DNA of 64,000 nt. Source: Bacillota bacterium. GTDB lineage: Bacteria; Bacillota; SHA-98; UBA4971. The notes below the pieces were generated by a model that saw nothing but the letters and a program-made list of their open reading frames with translations, did no database searches and was not told the DNA's origin. The position numbers and the translations under genes were made by a program. Shown piece by piece: positions 35,496 through 44,109 of this stretch (position 1 is its first letter; every line of letters begins with the position of its first letter). The DNA lies in NCBI GenBank assembly GCA_012842395.1, contig DUSX01000009.1:62001-126000 (forward strand). The letters run 5' to 3'.

Positions 35496-35567
35496 TGGCT
35501 TCGGGGGCGGGGTCCGGCGGACGCCTCGTTTTCCAGATTGCCGAGGGAAGGAGTTTGCCTAAGCGGG

Positions 35568-36845
35568 ATGAGCGACGAGTCACGGTCTCTGACCCGTGGG
35601 TCACGAAAGATGCAGGCCCTCAGGCAAATATGCGAGAGGAACGGGGTGGGCCTGTGCTATCTCTTCGGGTCGCAGGCCGAGAACGCCTACCGGATGCTTT
35701 TAGGTAGGCGAGCTCAGATCGAGGATCCCCTGACGGACATAGACGTTGGCGTGGTTCTGCTTGACTTCGACCGCCTGGTGCGGGCGGGACAGCTCCACGT
35801 CCTACACGCGCAGCTTTACGGGTCGATGGCCGATCTCTTCGTCCCGTTTGACCTCGATCTTGTCCTCCTTCAGGAGGGCCATTCCGTATTTCAGTTCGAG
35901 GCCGTTAAGGGCATATGCGTGTATGAGGCATCGGCGCGCTTCCGCGGCGAGTACGAAGAAATGGTCGCCAGGAAAGCTGCTGACTTCCGTTATGTGCTGG
36001 AGACTTACCTCTGCGAGAGGACGGCCGACTTAGCAGGGCCTCAGGAAGACCGCGTCTTCACATTAATAATGCCCGAGGAGGCCGCGCGCCTTCGCGGCCC
36101 TTTCGCACGCCGAGAAGATAGCGAGCCCCGCCGCGAGGTAGGCTACTCCAACCGCAAGGGCGGCCAGTACATCTGCCGCCGGCAGTTCCCACAGGCGCTT
36201 CCCTTCAGCCATGACCCTATAGATGAGGGCGTTTCCCGTAGTGAGCGGAAGAAGCTTTGCCCACGGTATGCGCGATGGGACGACGAGGCACCCGACGAAC
36301 GCGAACTGGATGACCTGGAAGAATGCTTGTATCCTCTTGAACACGAGCGCGAGCCCGCCCAGGGCGAAGCCCGTGCCGTACGCCCCCAGCACCGTCACGA
36401 TGATGAGCGGCGCGATGCTCACGACGTCGAGGTTGAGCCACCGGCCGGTGGTCGCCATCATGGCGAAGAGAAAGGCGACGGCTGCAACCATGTTGACAAG
36501 GAAGTCCACCACCAGGCTGAACGTGCATATCCACTTGAAGCCAGCGGGGGAAAGATAGAGCTGCTCGAGCGTGCCCGTTTGCGCCTCGTTGATGAGGTCC
36601 CACGAGGCACTCGAGTAACCAAAGATCGCGAGGGTCCACACGAAAAAGCCCACGATCGCCCCTTCGAACGTTCCATCCAGGGCGCCCGACGCCGATACGG
36701 CAGCGAACGCCTTCAGGCCGAAGAACGCGAGGCAGAAGACGATATAGATGGATACGAGAGCGGACACCGTGTTGAACAGGTACCGCTTCATCATGGTTAT
36801 GTTGCGGCGGATCACCGCTGTCAGGGCGTGTGCGAGTTGCACTGA
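35568..36845 (+). CDS. MNT-type nucleotidyltransferase with read-through antisense C-terminus
   Basis: The first 160 or so residues are a minimal nucleotidyltransferase: YLFGSQAENAYRMLL and DPLTDIDVGVVLLDF supply the GS and DxD motifs, and FVPFDLDLVLL the third carboxylate. Such proteins are often paired with a HEPN protein, which is absent here. The recognisable domain ends near 36050. The frame then stays open to 36845, running antisense through the complete ABC permease gene (36063-36842). The last 260 residues look like shadow sequence. A -1 shift near 36060 would stop at once, so a lost stop codon or sequence error is likely. Confidence 0.7.
   Translation: MSDESRSLTRGSRKMQALRQICERNGVGLCYLFGSQAENAYRMLLGRRAQIEDPLTDIDVGVVLLDFDRLVRAGQLHVLHAQLYGSMADLFVPFDLDLVLLQEGHSVFQFEAVKGICVYEASARFRGEYEEMVARKAADFRYVLETYLCERTADLAGPQEDRVFTLIMPEEAARLRGPFARREDSEPRREVGYSNRKGGQYICRRQFPQALPFSHDPIDEGVSRSERKKLCPRYARWDDEAPDERELDDLEECLYPLEHEREPAQGEARAVRPQHRHDDERRDAHDVEVEPPAGGRHHGEEKGDGCNHVDKEVHHQAERAYPLEASGGKIELLERARLRLVDEVPRGTRVTKDREGPHEKAHDRPFERSIQGARRRYGSERLQAEEREAEDDIDGYESGHRVEQVPLHHGYVAADHRCQGVCELH
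36063..36842 (-). CDS. ABC-2 type transporter permease
   Basis: A 259-residue membrane protein with six helices: an amphipathic start (MQLAHALTAVIRRNITMMKRY), NTVSALVSIYIVFCLAFFGL and the GTLEQLYLSPAGF loop typical of ABC-2 exporters. It partners the ATPase encoded just upstream (22-base overlap). Substrate unknown; drug, lipid or polymer export is typical of the family. Its 3' end coincides with where the opposing nucleotidyltransferase domain ends. Confidence 0.88.
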   Translation of the reverse strand: MQLAHALTAVIRRNITMMKRYLFNTVSALVSIYIVFCLAFFGLKAFAAVSASGALDGTFEGAIVGFFVWTLAIFGYSSASWDLINEAQTGTLEQLYLSPAGFKWICTFSLVVDFLVNMVAAVAFLFAMMATTGRWLNLDVVSIAPLIIVTVLGAYGTGFALGGLALVFKRIQAFFQVIQFAFVGCLVVPSRIPWAKLLPLTTGNALIYRVMAEGKRLWELPAADVLAALAVGVAYLAAGLAIFSACERAAKARGLLGHY

Positions 36846-37819
36846 TTCTCCCTCTCCTTTCGGACGATCTCGAGGAAGACCTTCTCGAGGTCCGGCTCTT
36901 CCTGCGAGAGCCCCTCGATGGTAGCGCCCGCGTCGCGCAAGAGGTCCATTAGCGTGTAGATGTCGTCCGGCTCCGGAAGTCGCAACCGTATCTGGGTCAA
37001 GTAGGCCGATCTCTGCAACTCCAGCCCGGGGAAACGCGCGGCGAGGCTGGCCTCAAGCTCGTCCAGCGCGGGACCCCGCAGGGCGAGCCGGTACGCCTTG
37101 GTCCTGAAGAGCCCCATGAGGTGCTCGATGGAGTCGTCGGCAACTACGCGCCCCGCAGCCATTATGATGACGCGCTGGCACACATCCTGGACCACGTCCA
37201 TGTCGTGGCTGCTCAGGACGACCGTGCGGTTTTCCTCCCTCGCGAGGTCTTTCAGGGTCTCGCGGAGCTCGTATGAGGTCTCCACATCAAGGCCGAGCGT
37301 GGGCTCATCGAGGAAGACGAGGGGTGTGCGCTTTGCCAGCGCGCAGACCACCGCGGTCTTCTGCTTCATCCCCTGAGACAGCTTGCGGACCTCTACGTTC
37401 CGCTTCTCGGCGAGGCCGAACCGCTCGACGAGATGGTCGAAGTAGCGGAGGTGTTGCCGTCGCGGCAACCCATGGATGCCGGTGAAAAACTCGATGTTCT
37501 CCCACACGGTCATCCTCCAGTAAAGGTTGCGGCTTCCTTCGAGGACCGCGCTCACCTGGCTGAGGATGCCGGGGTAGTGCGAGGCGATGTCGCGTCCGAA
37601 GATGGTCACCCTGCCCGATGTTGGTTGGACGAGGCCGAGGATGCACTTGATGGTGGTGGTCTTGCCTGCACCGTTCGGGCCGAGGAGGCCGACCACTTCC
37701 CCGGGTGCCACCCTGAAGCTGATTCCATCGACCGCCCGAATCTCACGTGCGCCCCGTTCGCGGAACACCTTTTCAAGCCGGTCTACTTCAAGGGCAAGCC
37801 CGTCGCGACGCTCCATCAT
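36821..37819 (-). CDS. ABC-2 type transporter ATP-binding protein
   Basis: A 332-residue ATPase of the CcmA/DrrA type. Walker A is GLLGPNGAGKTTTIK, signature KLSQGMKQKTAVVCAL, Walker B LVFLDEPTLGLD and H-loop LSSHDMDV. The C-terminal 85 residues form the extra domain usual in this group. ATG 37819 follows gaaggagggg. It is co-translated with the permease. Confidence 0.92.
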   Translation of the reverse strand: MMERRDGLALEVDRLEKVFRERGAREIRAVDGISFRVAPGEVVGLLGPNGAGKTTTIKCILGLVQPTSGRVTIFGRDIASHYPGILSQVSAVLEGSRNLYWRMTVWENIEFFTGIHGLPRRQHLRYFDHLVERFGLAEKRNVEVRKLSQGMKQKTAVVCALAKRTPLVFLDEPTLGLDVETSYELRETLKDLAREENRTVVLSSHDMDVVQDVCQRVIIMAAGRVVADDSIEHLMGLFRTKAYRLALRGPALDELEASLAARFPGLELQRSAYLTQIRLRLPEPDDIYTLMDLLRDAGATIEGLSQEEPDLEKVFLEIVRKERENQCNSHTP

Positions 37820-38259
37820 GCCCCTCCTTCGCACCACACTCATCTCCCTGTTCGCCATCGTTGGGTGGTTTCCTCCACGTCGCGGGAGGCCGTCCCGTCA
37901 TAACTATGCCGCGCTCGCGGGCGACCGTGCACGGATACACCGTTTCCTGATGTGGGCCCGCTCTGCCACCAATTCCCTGCCGAGCTACAACCGGTGCTTG
38001 CAGGATCTGGAGGGCCTCTCGGCTAATTGAAACAGCACTGCTGCTTTCCAACTATGGAGGCTTGCGGTCTCGATGCCGCCGAGTTCCGGGGACCTGCGCT
38101 GGCCGCCCACGTTCCCCACTTTCGTTCCCCACTTTCCGGGCAACCACTTTCGCCGTCCGATGCCGGGGCGGGGGTGGGCGCGCCCACTGCCATCCACTGC
38201 CAAGCGGCGGCCGGCGCGAGGGCGGTGGGTCAGTGCATCAGAAGGAGGAAAACCATGAA

Positions 38260-38367
38260 CAAGGGAACACACTTCGGAACACGCTCTCTGCTCGAACCTG
38301 CCAGGCGAATTCGGCGCTTAAGACAGCCGGATTCTCCACGCCCCGTTGTGCAAGCACCGGCAACCCC
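38260..38367 (+). repeat. Foldback repeat element, copy B (left arm degenerate)
   Basis: The right half (38307-38367) is very similar to copy D: a gaattcggc/gccggattc hairpin (38307-38315 and 38326-38334), a spacer ending ccccgtt, and right arm gtgcaagcaccggcaacccc (38348-38367). The left arm is weak. It lies between a strong ribosome site plus ATG (38255) and the lipoprotein start of the S8 peptidase. The remaining 37820-38254 interval shows only accggtgcttgca-like sequence at 37989-38001 and no gene. Confidence 0.55.
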
Positions 38368-38443
38368 AGCGCCGTCAAGAAAGGAGACGAAAACTCATGG
38401 CGCCATACTTAGGCGTGGCCGTGCCGGCGCACCCGAAGGTCCC

Positions 38444-40399
38444 ATGCCGACAAACCGCCGCGCCTACCGCGCATACGAAGGCGCACGCGCATCCGCGCAT
38501 CTGCTTGCGGCAGCGTCAAGGCTCACGCGCGCGGCCGCGCTCGTCGCGCTCTTGGTCATCGCCCTTGCCGGGTGTTCACCTGGCAGCTTCGGAACATCCC
38601 CCTTGCCGCCCTCATCGCCGTCCGACCCTGGAGGAGGCGGAGGCACTCAGCCGCCTTCCGAGGAGCCGCGCGTGTACGGGCGGGTCCTCGGGCACGTGGT
38701 GATGGAAAACGCGTACGCGTCGAGCCTTACGACCTCGACGACCGCCGTGCCAGGCGTGGTGGTTCAGGGTGCAACGCGGAGCAAACCTCTCTCGACTCCA
38801 GGCGGTCCGGCCTACTCGCCTTCTGATTTCCTGGCTAGCTTCCGTCCGGGCACCACGTCCGACCAGATCCGCGCTGCAGCGGAGCGACACGGCTACAGCA
38901 TAAAGCGTATCATCGAGGGCACGGGCATATACGTCATCGCCGTGCCACACGGCACCGATCCCGCCAGTGCCGCTGAGGAGTTCAAGGAGGACCCGCTCGT
39001 GGAGCACGCGCAGCCCAACTACACGGCCCGTGTGGGCGGAGCGGCGGCTCCGACGATGCTGGCGAGCGCGCTTGGCACGGCCAAGACGGCGCGCGTCGTC
39101 CCCAACGACCCATATTACCCGCGGCAATGGGGACCGGAGGCGATGAGCCTTCCCTACGCGTGGGAGTTCACCACCGGAAGCTCGTCCGTGACGGTGGCGG
39201 TGATAGACACGGGCGTCCAGACCGACCACCCCGATCTCGCGGGGCACATCACCACGGGCTACGATTTCTACAACCGTACCACGTATGTGCGGGACATCAA
39301 CGGCCACGGAACTCACGTGGCAGGAATCATAGGGGCCGTGACAAACAACGCCATCGGCATAGCGGGCATCAACTGGAACGTGCGCGTCATGCCCCTTAAG
39401 GTGACGGACGACTCCGGCTCTGGCTACCTCGACCTTTCGATGATCATCGAGGCCCTGCGGTATGCCGCCGACCACGGCGCGGACGTCGTGAACATGAGCT
39501 TCCAGATAGGCGACGCCACGACGGGCGAGGACCCCTTCATGGACCAGGCCATCGAATACGCCTACAGTAAGGGTGTGACCATGGTCGCGGCCGCGGGCAA
39601 CGACGGGAAGCTGTGGGTCGCGTACCCCGCGCGTGACCCAAGGGTCATCGCCGTAGGCGCAGTGGGCCCCGACCTCGTCCGTGCCTCGTGGAGCAACTAC
39701 GGCAGCGAGGTGGACGTGGTCGCCCCGGGCTCTGACATCCTGAGTACGTGGCCCACCAATTCTTTTGCGAACGCCTCGGGGACCTCGATGGCCACGCCGC
39801 ACGTGGCGGGCCTCGCCGCCCTGATGATCGCCTCGGGGGTCAGGGGACCGGCCGCGGTGGCGAAGGCGCTTCACGAGACGGCCATGGACCTTGGGTCCCC
39901 AGGGCAGGACAGCGAGTACGGGTGGGGCCTCGTCAACGGCCACGCTGCAGTAACCGGTTCGTCCATAACGACTATGAAGGTCTTCGCGGGCGAGGACGAC
40001 GGGACTACGCTCACCTACCACAGTGCGGTGGCAAGCCCCGCTCCCGGCGGGCTATATGAGGTGGACGACGTCGAGGCTGGCTCCTGGTACATTTACGGTT
40101 GGATCGACGTCAACCACAACGGCATGATCGATGACGGTGACTATTACGGGCGCACCCCGGGAAGGATCACGTCGAACGGGGACACGATCACCGGGGTGGA
40201 CCTGTACGTGCGGATCAACGCTGGCTCGGTGCCAACAGCGAAACTGGCGGGGGCAAGCTCGCCAGAGTCGCGAGGAGGGCTGTCTAGAGGGCCTGGTGCA
40301 GGGGCGGACGTGGCGGACGGGGACGGCGGCGTGCGCCTTGTGCGCCTGACGCCCAAGGGCTCTGCCGGGACTAGCTCTACCGCGGGAAAGGGAAGGTGA
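38444..40399 (+). CDS. Lipoprotein subtilisin-like serine peptidase (S8)
   Basis: A 651-residue secreted S8 peptidase. A basic leader and hydrophobic helix end in the lipobox VIALAGC (Cys44). A pro-domain-like region (about 125-200, FLASFRPGTTSDQIRAAAERHGY) precedes the catalytic domain: Asp255 in VAVIDTGVQTDHPDL, His288 in NGHGTHVAGI, and Ser448 in ASGTSMATPHVAGL, with AAAGNDG as oxyanion loop. A C-terminal Ig/regulatory-like domain (about 500-600) has DVNHNGMIDDGDYYG. An in-frame ATG at 38255 with a better ribosome site exists, but the segment between is largely repeat element. The inhibitor gene overlaps its stop. Confidence 0.88.
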   Translation: MPTNRRAYRAYEGARASAHLLAAASRLTRAAALVALLVIALAGCSPGSFGTSPLPPSSPSDPGGGGGTQPPSEEPRVYGRVLGHVVMENAYASSLTTSTTAVPGVVVQGATRSKPLSTPGGPAYSPSDFLASFRPGTTSDQIRAAAERHGYSIKRIIEGTGIYVIAVPHGTDPASAAEEFKEDPLVEHAQPNYTARVGGAAAPTMLASALGTAKTARVVPNDPYYPRQWGPEAMSLPYAWEFTTGSSSVTVAVIDTGVQTDHPDLAGHITTGYDFYNRTTYVRDINGHGTHVAGIIGAVTNNAIGIAGINWNVRVMPLKVTDDSGSGYLDLSMIIEALRYAADHGADVVNMSFQIGDATTGEDPFMDQAIEYAYSKGVTMVAAAGNDGKLWVAYPARDPRVIAVGAVGPDLVRASWSNYGSEVDVVAPGSDILSTWPTNSFANASGTSMATPHVAGLAALMIASGVRGPAAVAKALHETAMDLGSPGQDSEYGWGLVNGHAAVTGSSITTMKVFAGEDDGTTLTYHSAVASPAPGGLYEVDDVEAGSWYIYGWIDVNHNGMIDDGDYYGRTPGRITSNGDTITGVDLYVRINAGSVPTAKLAGASSPESRGGLSRGPGAGADVADGDGGVRLVRLTPKGSAGTSSTAGKGR

Positions 40400-40908
40400 T
40401 TCCCGTGCTGCAAACGATTCCCGTGCTGCAAGCGCTGAGATCACGAAGTATTCGGTCGATCACGGGCGTGGTGATGGTAGTGCTCATGTCGGCGCTCTTT
40501 TCGGGTTGTTCTGCAAGGGCCTTCGAAAACCTCAAGATCCAGGTGGGCGTGAGTGATGTCCGGGTCGACGGCCGCGCGCTGAAGGTGTTCACCATCGCTG
40601 CTCTCAATACGGGTGGGGACCCCGTCCGCCTGCAGTTTTCAAGCGGGATGCAGTTCGACTTCGTGGTGACGGCGAAGGACGGCACGGAGGTGTGGCGCTG
40701 GTCGTCGGGCAAGGCAGCCATCATGATGCTGACCGAGCGAAACATAGCCCCAGGGGAGCTGGCTGTATACTCGGTCGTTTGGGACGGCACCGATTCGACC
40801 GGCGCCCCGGTCGCGCCGGGCGAGTACGATGTTCATGCCGAGGTCCTCACGAAACCTCGACTTGTTACAGACAAAGTGCCGTTCACGCTTCCGGGCCTCA
40901 AGCCCTGA
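40396..40908 (+). CDS. BsuPI-type proteinase inhibitor, lipoprotein form
   Basis: A 170-residue protein. Lipobox MSALFSGC (Cys38), then a beta-rich domain with FTIAALNTGGDPVRLQFSSGMQFDFVV, WRWSSGKA, and GELAVYSVVWDGTDSTGAPVAPGEYDV, the signature of the intracellular proteinase inhibitor BsuPI family. BsuPI inhibits a Bacillus subtilisin. Here it is exported and its GTG overlaps the S8 peptidase stop. I infer that it restrains that peptidase, though many BsuPI-domain proteins have no shown inhibitor activity. Residues 2-13 come from an 18-base tandem duplication. Confidence 0.75.
   Translation: MIPVLQTIPVLQALRSRSIRSITGVVMVVLMSALFSGCSARAFENLKIQVGVSDVRVDGRALKVFTIAALNTGGDPVRLQFSSGMQFDFVVTAKDGTEVWRWSSGKAAIMMLTERNIAPGELAVYSVVWDGTDSTGAPVAPGEYDVHAEVLTKPRLVTDKVPFTLPGLKP
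40398..40433 (+). repeat. 18-base tandem duplication at the inhibitor start
   Basis: The units gattcccgtgctgcaaac (40398-40415) and gattcccgtgctgcaagc (40416-40433) differ by one base. They encode IPVLQTIPVLQA at the N-terminus of the BsuPI-like protein. Confidence 0.9.
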
Positions 40909-41069
40909 CGGCCCGATTGCGCGCTAGCGGCCAGAACCCAGGGCGCACGCTGTCTGGTTAGCGTCGTTCTGTCGTTCTATTGTGTCTTCTCGCTTCAGCC
41001 TGAGGACTCGGGCTTGAGGGTTCGGGCTGTGGCCGATAGGGCCTGTACAGACCGTGAACCGGACACAAG

Positions 41070-41198
41070 TCAGTCGGGGCCGGGCTGAGCCTTGACTTTC
41101 AGAGATGGAAAGTACGTCTTGTAGAATCCGCGGTCTCTTGACAGCAGCCGGTCTGCACGGGTGAGAGCATGCCCGCCGATAAGGAAATCGGTGATTAT
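41070..41198 (-). pseudogene. C-terminal remnant of a PIN-domain (VapC-like) toxin
   Basis: The peptide TDFLIGGHALTRADRLLSRD followed by RGFYKTYFPSLKV matches the last third of VapC-type PIN toxins, including the final acidic residue in SRDRGFY. The first two thirds, with the catalytic Asp residues, are absent. The frame continues upstream only into a palindrome at 41240-41264. No antitoxin is next to it. It is a broken gene. Apart from that palindrome, the rest of 40909-41300 is empty. Confidence 0.65.
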
Positions 41199-41239
41199 AT
41201 GCTGTCGCGACGTGATGGCATCACCGCACTGAGCACAGC

Positions 41240-41264
41240 AGAGGCCTGGCAATGCCAGGCCTCT
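41240..41264. terminator. Perfect 12-base inverted repeat downstream of leuS
   Basis: Arms agaggcctggca (41240-41251) and tgccaggcctct (41253-41264) around one central base. It lies 37 bases past the leuS stop on the minus strand. No long T-run follows, so termination is likely but not certain. Confidence 0.5.
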
Positions 41265-41300
41265 TGCGGACTTGAAGTTGCTTCGGGCGGAATTGTGCTT

Positions 41301-43874
41301 TCACCGCACGACGATGTTGACGATCTTCCCTGGAGCGTATATCTCCTTAACGATCTGCTTCCCGGCGATGTGGCGCGCCACGGTGCCGGCCTCCCGGGCG
41401 GCCGCGATGACCTCCGCCTCCGGCGCATCCTTATGCACCTGGATGGTGCCGCGAAGCTTGCCGTTGACCTGCACAGGCAAGGTCACGAGGTCTTCCTCGA
41501 CTTTCGCGGGGTCGTACTCGGGCCAGCTCGCCGTGAACACGCTCTCGTTGTGGCCGAGCCGCTGCCACAGCTCCTCCGCGATGTGCGGCGCGAACGGGGC
41601 AAGGAGCCTCACGAGCGTCTCGAGGCTGTCCCTATCTACCGCGCCGTTCTCGTCCGCCCAGTCGTTCAGGAAGTTCACGTAAGACATCAGCGCGCTGACC
41701 GCAGTGTTGAGCTTGAAGGCCTCCAGGCGCTGGGTGACTTCCATGGCGGCGCGGTGTCGCTCGCGTTCAAGGGCCGCAGGGATTTGGCCGGCAACCCGTG
41801 GCCCCACAGCACCTGTCGCTCTCACGGCAGCCTCAGCCCCCGTCGCGGGCGCGGCCGCTGTCCCCCTGCGAGTCGCCGCCTCCACGCCTTCGCGGCAGTG
41901 GTGGGAGTTCACGAGATGCCACACCCTGTTGAGGAAGCGGTACATCCCCTCAATGCCGCTGTCGTTCCATTCCGAGTCGAGCTCGGGCGGGCCGATGAAA
42001 AGCTCGTAAAGCCTGAGCGAGTCCGCACCGTACCGCTCGACCATGTCATCAGGGCTTACGACGTTGCCCTTGGACTTGCTCATTTTGGCGCCGTCTTTGT
42101 AGATCATGCCTTGGTTGAAGAGCCTGCCGAAGGGCTCGTCGAACCCGATGGCTCCGATGTCGTACAGGAACTTTACGTAGAACCGGGAGTAGAGCAGGTG
42201 CAGCACGGCATGCTCTATGCCGCCGACGTAAAGGTCCACAGGCAGCCACGCGTTGGCCTTTGCCGGGTCGCAAAGCTGTTTATCGTTCTTCGGATCGACG
42301 TAGCGAATGAAGTACCAGCACGACCCTGCCCACTGCGGCATGGTGTTGGTCTCACGCTTCGCGGGCCCTCCGCACTTCGGGCAAGTGGTGTTCACCCATT
42401 CGGCTATCGCTGCGAGGGGCGATTCACCGGTTCCGGTGGGCTCGTAGCGCTCGACGCGCGGCAGCAGCACGGGAAGCTGGTCCTCCGGCACGGGGACCTC
42501 GCCGCACTTCTCGCAGTGCACGATGGGAATGGGCTCGCCCCAGTAGCGCTGGCGCGAGAAGACCCAGTCGCGCATCTTGTAGTTGACCGTGAAGCGTGCC
42601 TTGCCGGCCTTCGCCAACTTCTCAGTAACGGCCTTCTTGCCTTCCTCGGACGTCATTCCGTCAAACTCGCCCGAGTTGACCATGACGCCGTATTCCGTCT
42701 CGGCGTGGTCAAGGGGCATCGCGGCAGCGCCCGCCATGTCCCGGCGCGCGATCTCCGTCGGAGCGATCACCCTTATGATGGGGAGTCCAAAAGCCGTGGC
42801 GAAGTCAAAGTCTCGCTCGTCGTGGCCCGGCACGCCCATGACCGCGCCCGTGCCGTAGTCCATGAGGACGTAATCGGCGATCCAGATGGGGATACGGCGG
42901 CCGTTGATGGGATTGATGGCGTAGCCCCCCGTGAAGACACCGGTCTTCTCCTTCGTCGCGGTCATCCGGTCCACCGATGACTTGGCGAGGGTGCGCTCGA
43001 TGTAGTCGTCGACTGCCGGGCGCATCTCGGGCGTGGTGACTTTCGCGACAAGGGGATGCTCCGGCGCGAGGACCATGTATGTTGCACCGAAGAGCGTGTC
43101 GGCCCTGGTCGTGAACACCGTGATAGTGTCCTGCGTGCCCTGCACGTCGAAGGTGATCTCCGAGCCGTAGCTGCGGCCGATCCAGTCTGCCTGCATCTTC
43201 TTGACCTTTTCAGGCCAGTCGAGCTTGTCGAGGTCCTCGAGGAGCCTGTCGGCATACGCGGTGATCCTGAGCATCCACTGGACCAGGTTCTTCTTCGTGA
43301 CCTTGGTGCCGCAGCGCTCGCACTCGCCTGCCACGACCTCCTCATTGGCGATGCCCGTCTTGCAGCTCGGACACCAGTTGATGGGCATCTCCTTGCGATA
43401 GGCGAGGCCCTTCTCGAACATCTTCAGGAAGATCCACTGCGTCCACTTGTAATACTCCGGGGAGCTCGTATTGATCTCGCGGCTCCAGTCGTACATTGCG
43501 CCGATGTCGTGGAGCTGGCGCTTGAAGGTGGCGATGTTGCGCGCCGTGGACACCTCGGGGTGGATCCCCTTCTTGATCGCGTCGTTCTCTGCGGGGAGCC
43601 CGAACGCGTCCCAGCCCATCGGATGGAGCACCGCGTAGCCCTGCATCTTCTTGTAGCGGCTCCACGCGTCGCTCAGGACGTAGCCGCGCCAGTGGCCGAC
43701 GTGCAGGCCCGAGCCGGACGGGTACGGGAACATGTCCAGGCAGTAGTATTTGGGCTTGTCGGGGTTCTCGTCGGTGCGGTGGGCGCCAGTCTCCTCCCAG
43801 ATATCGCGCCATTTCTTCTCTATAGCCTGATGGTCGTATCTTTCGATGCGCTCAGGTGCTCGCTCAGTAGCCAT
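41301..43874 (-). CDS. leuS: Leucyl-tRNA synthetase
   Basis: An 857-residue class I synthetase. The HIGH motif is HVGHW (58-62) and the KMSKS loop AKMSKSKGN is near residues 596-604. The CP1 editing domain (about 220-415) has the TFVGDIV-like region and a zinc-type CPSC/CERC pair (WCPSCKTG, CERCGTK); a second Cys pair occurs at CEKCG/CPKCGG. An Ala/Thr-rich stretch of about 40 residues near position 680 looks like a lineage-specific insertion. ATG 43874 is preceded by ggaggtttgag. Expression is set by a T-box leader. Confidence 0.97.
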   Translation of the reverse strand: MATERAPERIERYDHQAIEKKWRDIWEETGAHRTDENPDKPKYYCLDMFPYPSGSGLHVGHWRGYVLSDAWSRYKKMQGYAVLHPMGWDAFGLPAENDAIKKGIHPEVSTARNIATFKRQLHDIGAMYDWSREINTSSPEYYKWTQWIFLKMFEKGLAYRKEMPINWCPSCKTGIANEEVVAGECERCGTKVTKKNLVQWMLRITAYADRLLEDLDKLDWPEKVKKMQADWIGRSYGSEITFDVQGTQDTITVFTTRADTLFGATYMVLAPEHPLVAKVTTPEMRPAVDDYIERTLAKSSVDRMTATKEKTGVFTGGYAINPINGRRIPIWIADYVLMDYGTGAVMGVPGHDERDFDFATAFGLPIIRVIAPTEIARRDMAGAAAMPLDHAETEYGVMVNSGEFDGMTSEEGKKAVTEKLAKAGKARFTVNYKMRDWVFSRQRYWGEPIPIVHCEKCGEVPVPEDQLPVLLPRVERYEPTGTGESPLAAIAEWVNTTCPKCGGPAKRETNTMPQWAGSCWYFIRYVDPKNDKQLCDPAKANAWLPVDLYVGGIEHAVLHLLYSRFYVKFLYDIGAIGFDEPFGRLFNQGMIYKDGAKMSKSKGNVVSPDDMVERYGADSLRLYELFIGPPELDSEWNDSGIEGMYRFLNRVWHLVNSHHCREGVEAATRRGTAAAPATGAEAAVRATGAVGPRVAGQIPAALERERHRAAMEVTQRLEAFKLNTAVSALMSYVNFLNDWADENGAVDRDSLETLVRLLAPFAPHIAEELWQRLGHNESVFTASWPEYDPAKVEEDLVTLPVQVNGKLRGTIQVHKDAPEAEVIAAAREAGTVARHIAGKQIVKEIYAPGKIVNIVVR

Positions 43875-44076
43875 CTTGAACTCTCAAACCTCCTCGTGCG
43901 GTGTGCGGGGCGCGAGCCGTGCGCCAGGCACGGCTACGAACACGGCCACGGGTGCAGGTGCGGATGCGGCCGCCGGTGCGGGCGAAAACGCACGCTCCGG
44001 CGCGGACACGGGCACGAGCACGGGCACGGGTGCAAGCCCCGGCAGCAGTCCTTCTCAAGGATTAAGGAACCCATCC

Positions 44077-44109
44077 AAAAAAACACCCCGTCTCCATGAA
44101 GAGACGGGG
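44077..44109 (-). terminator. T-box intrinsic terminator of leuS leader
   Basis: On the minus strand, a 9-base stem ccccgtctc/gagacgggg (44109-44101 with 44094-44086) and six-base loop are followed by seven T residues after gtg. It lies just after the T-box sequence and about 200 bases before leuS; 43875-44076 otherwise has only GC-rich repeats (acgggcac-type) and no gene. Confidence 0.9.

Noticed and set aside
38397-38702. Alternative gene starting at the ATG after aaaggagacg
   Set aside because: Good ribosome site, but the frame encodes Pro/Arg-rich nonsense and conflicts with the S8 peptidase frame.
41169-42980. A 603-codon open frame on the plus strand
   Set aside because: Antisense shadow of leuS, which has all synthetase motifs on the other strand.
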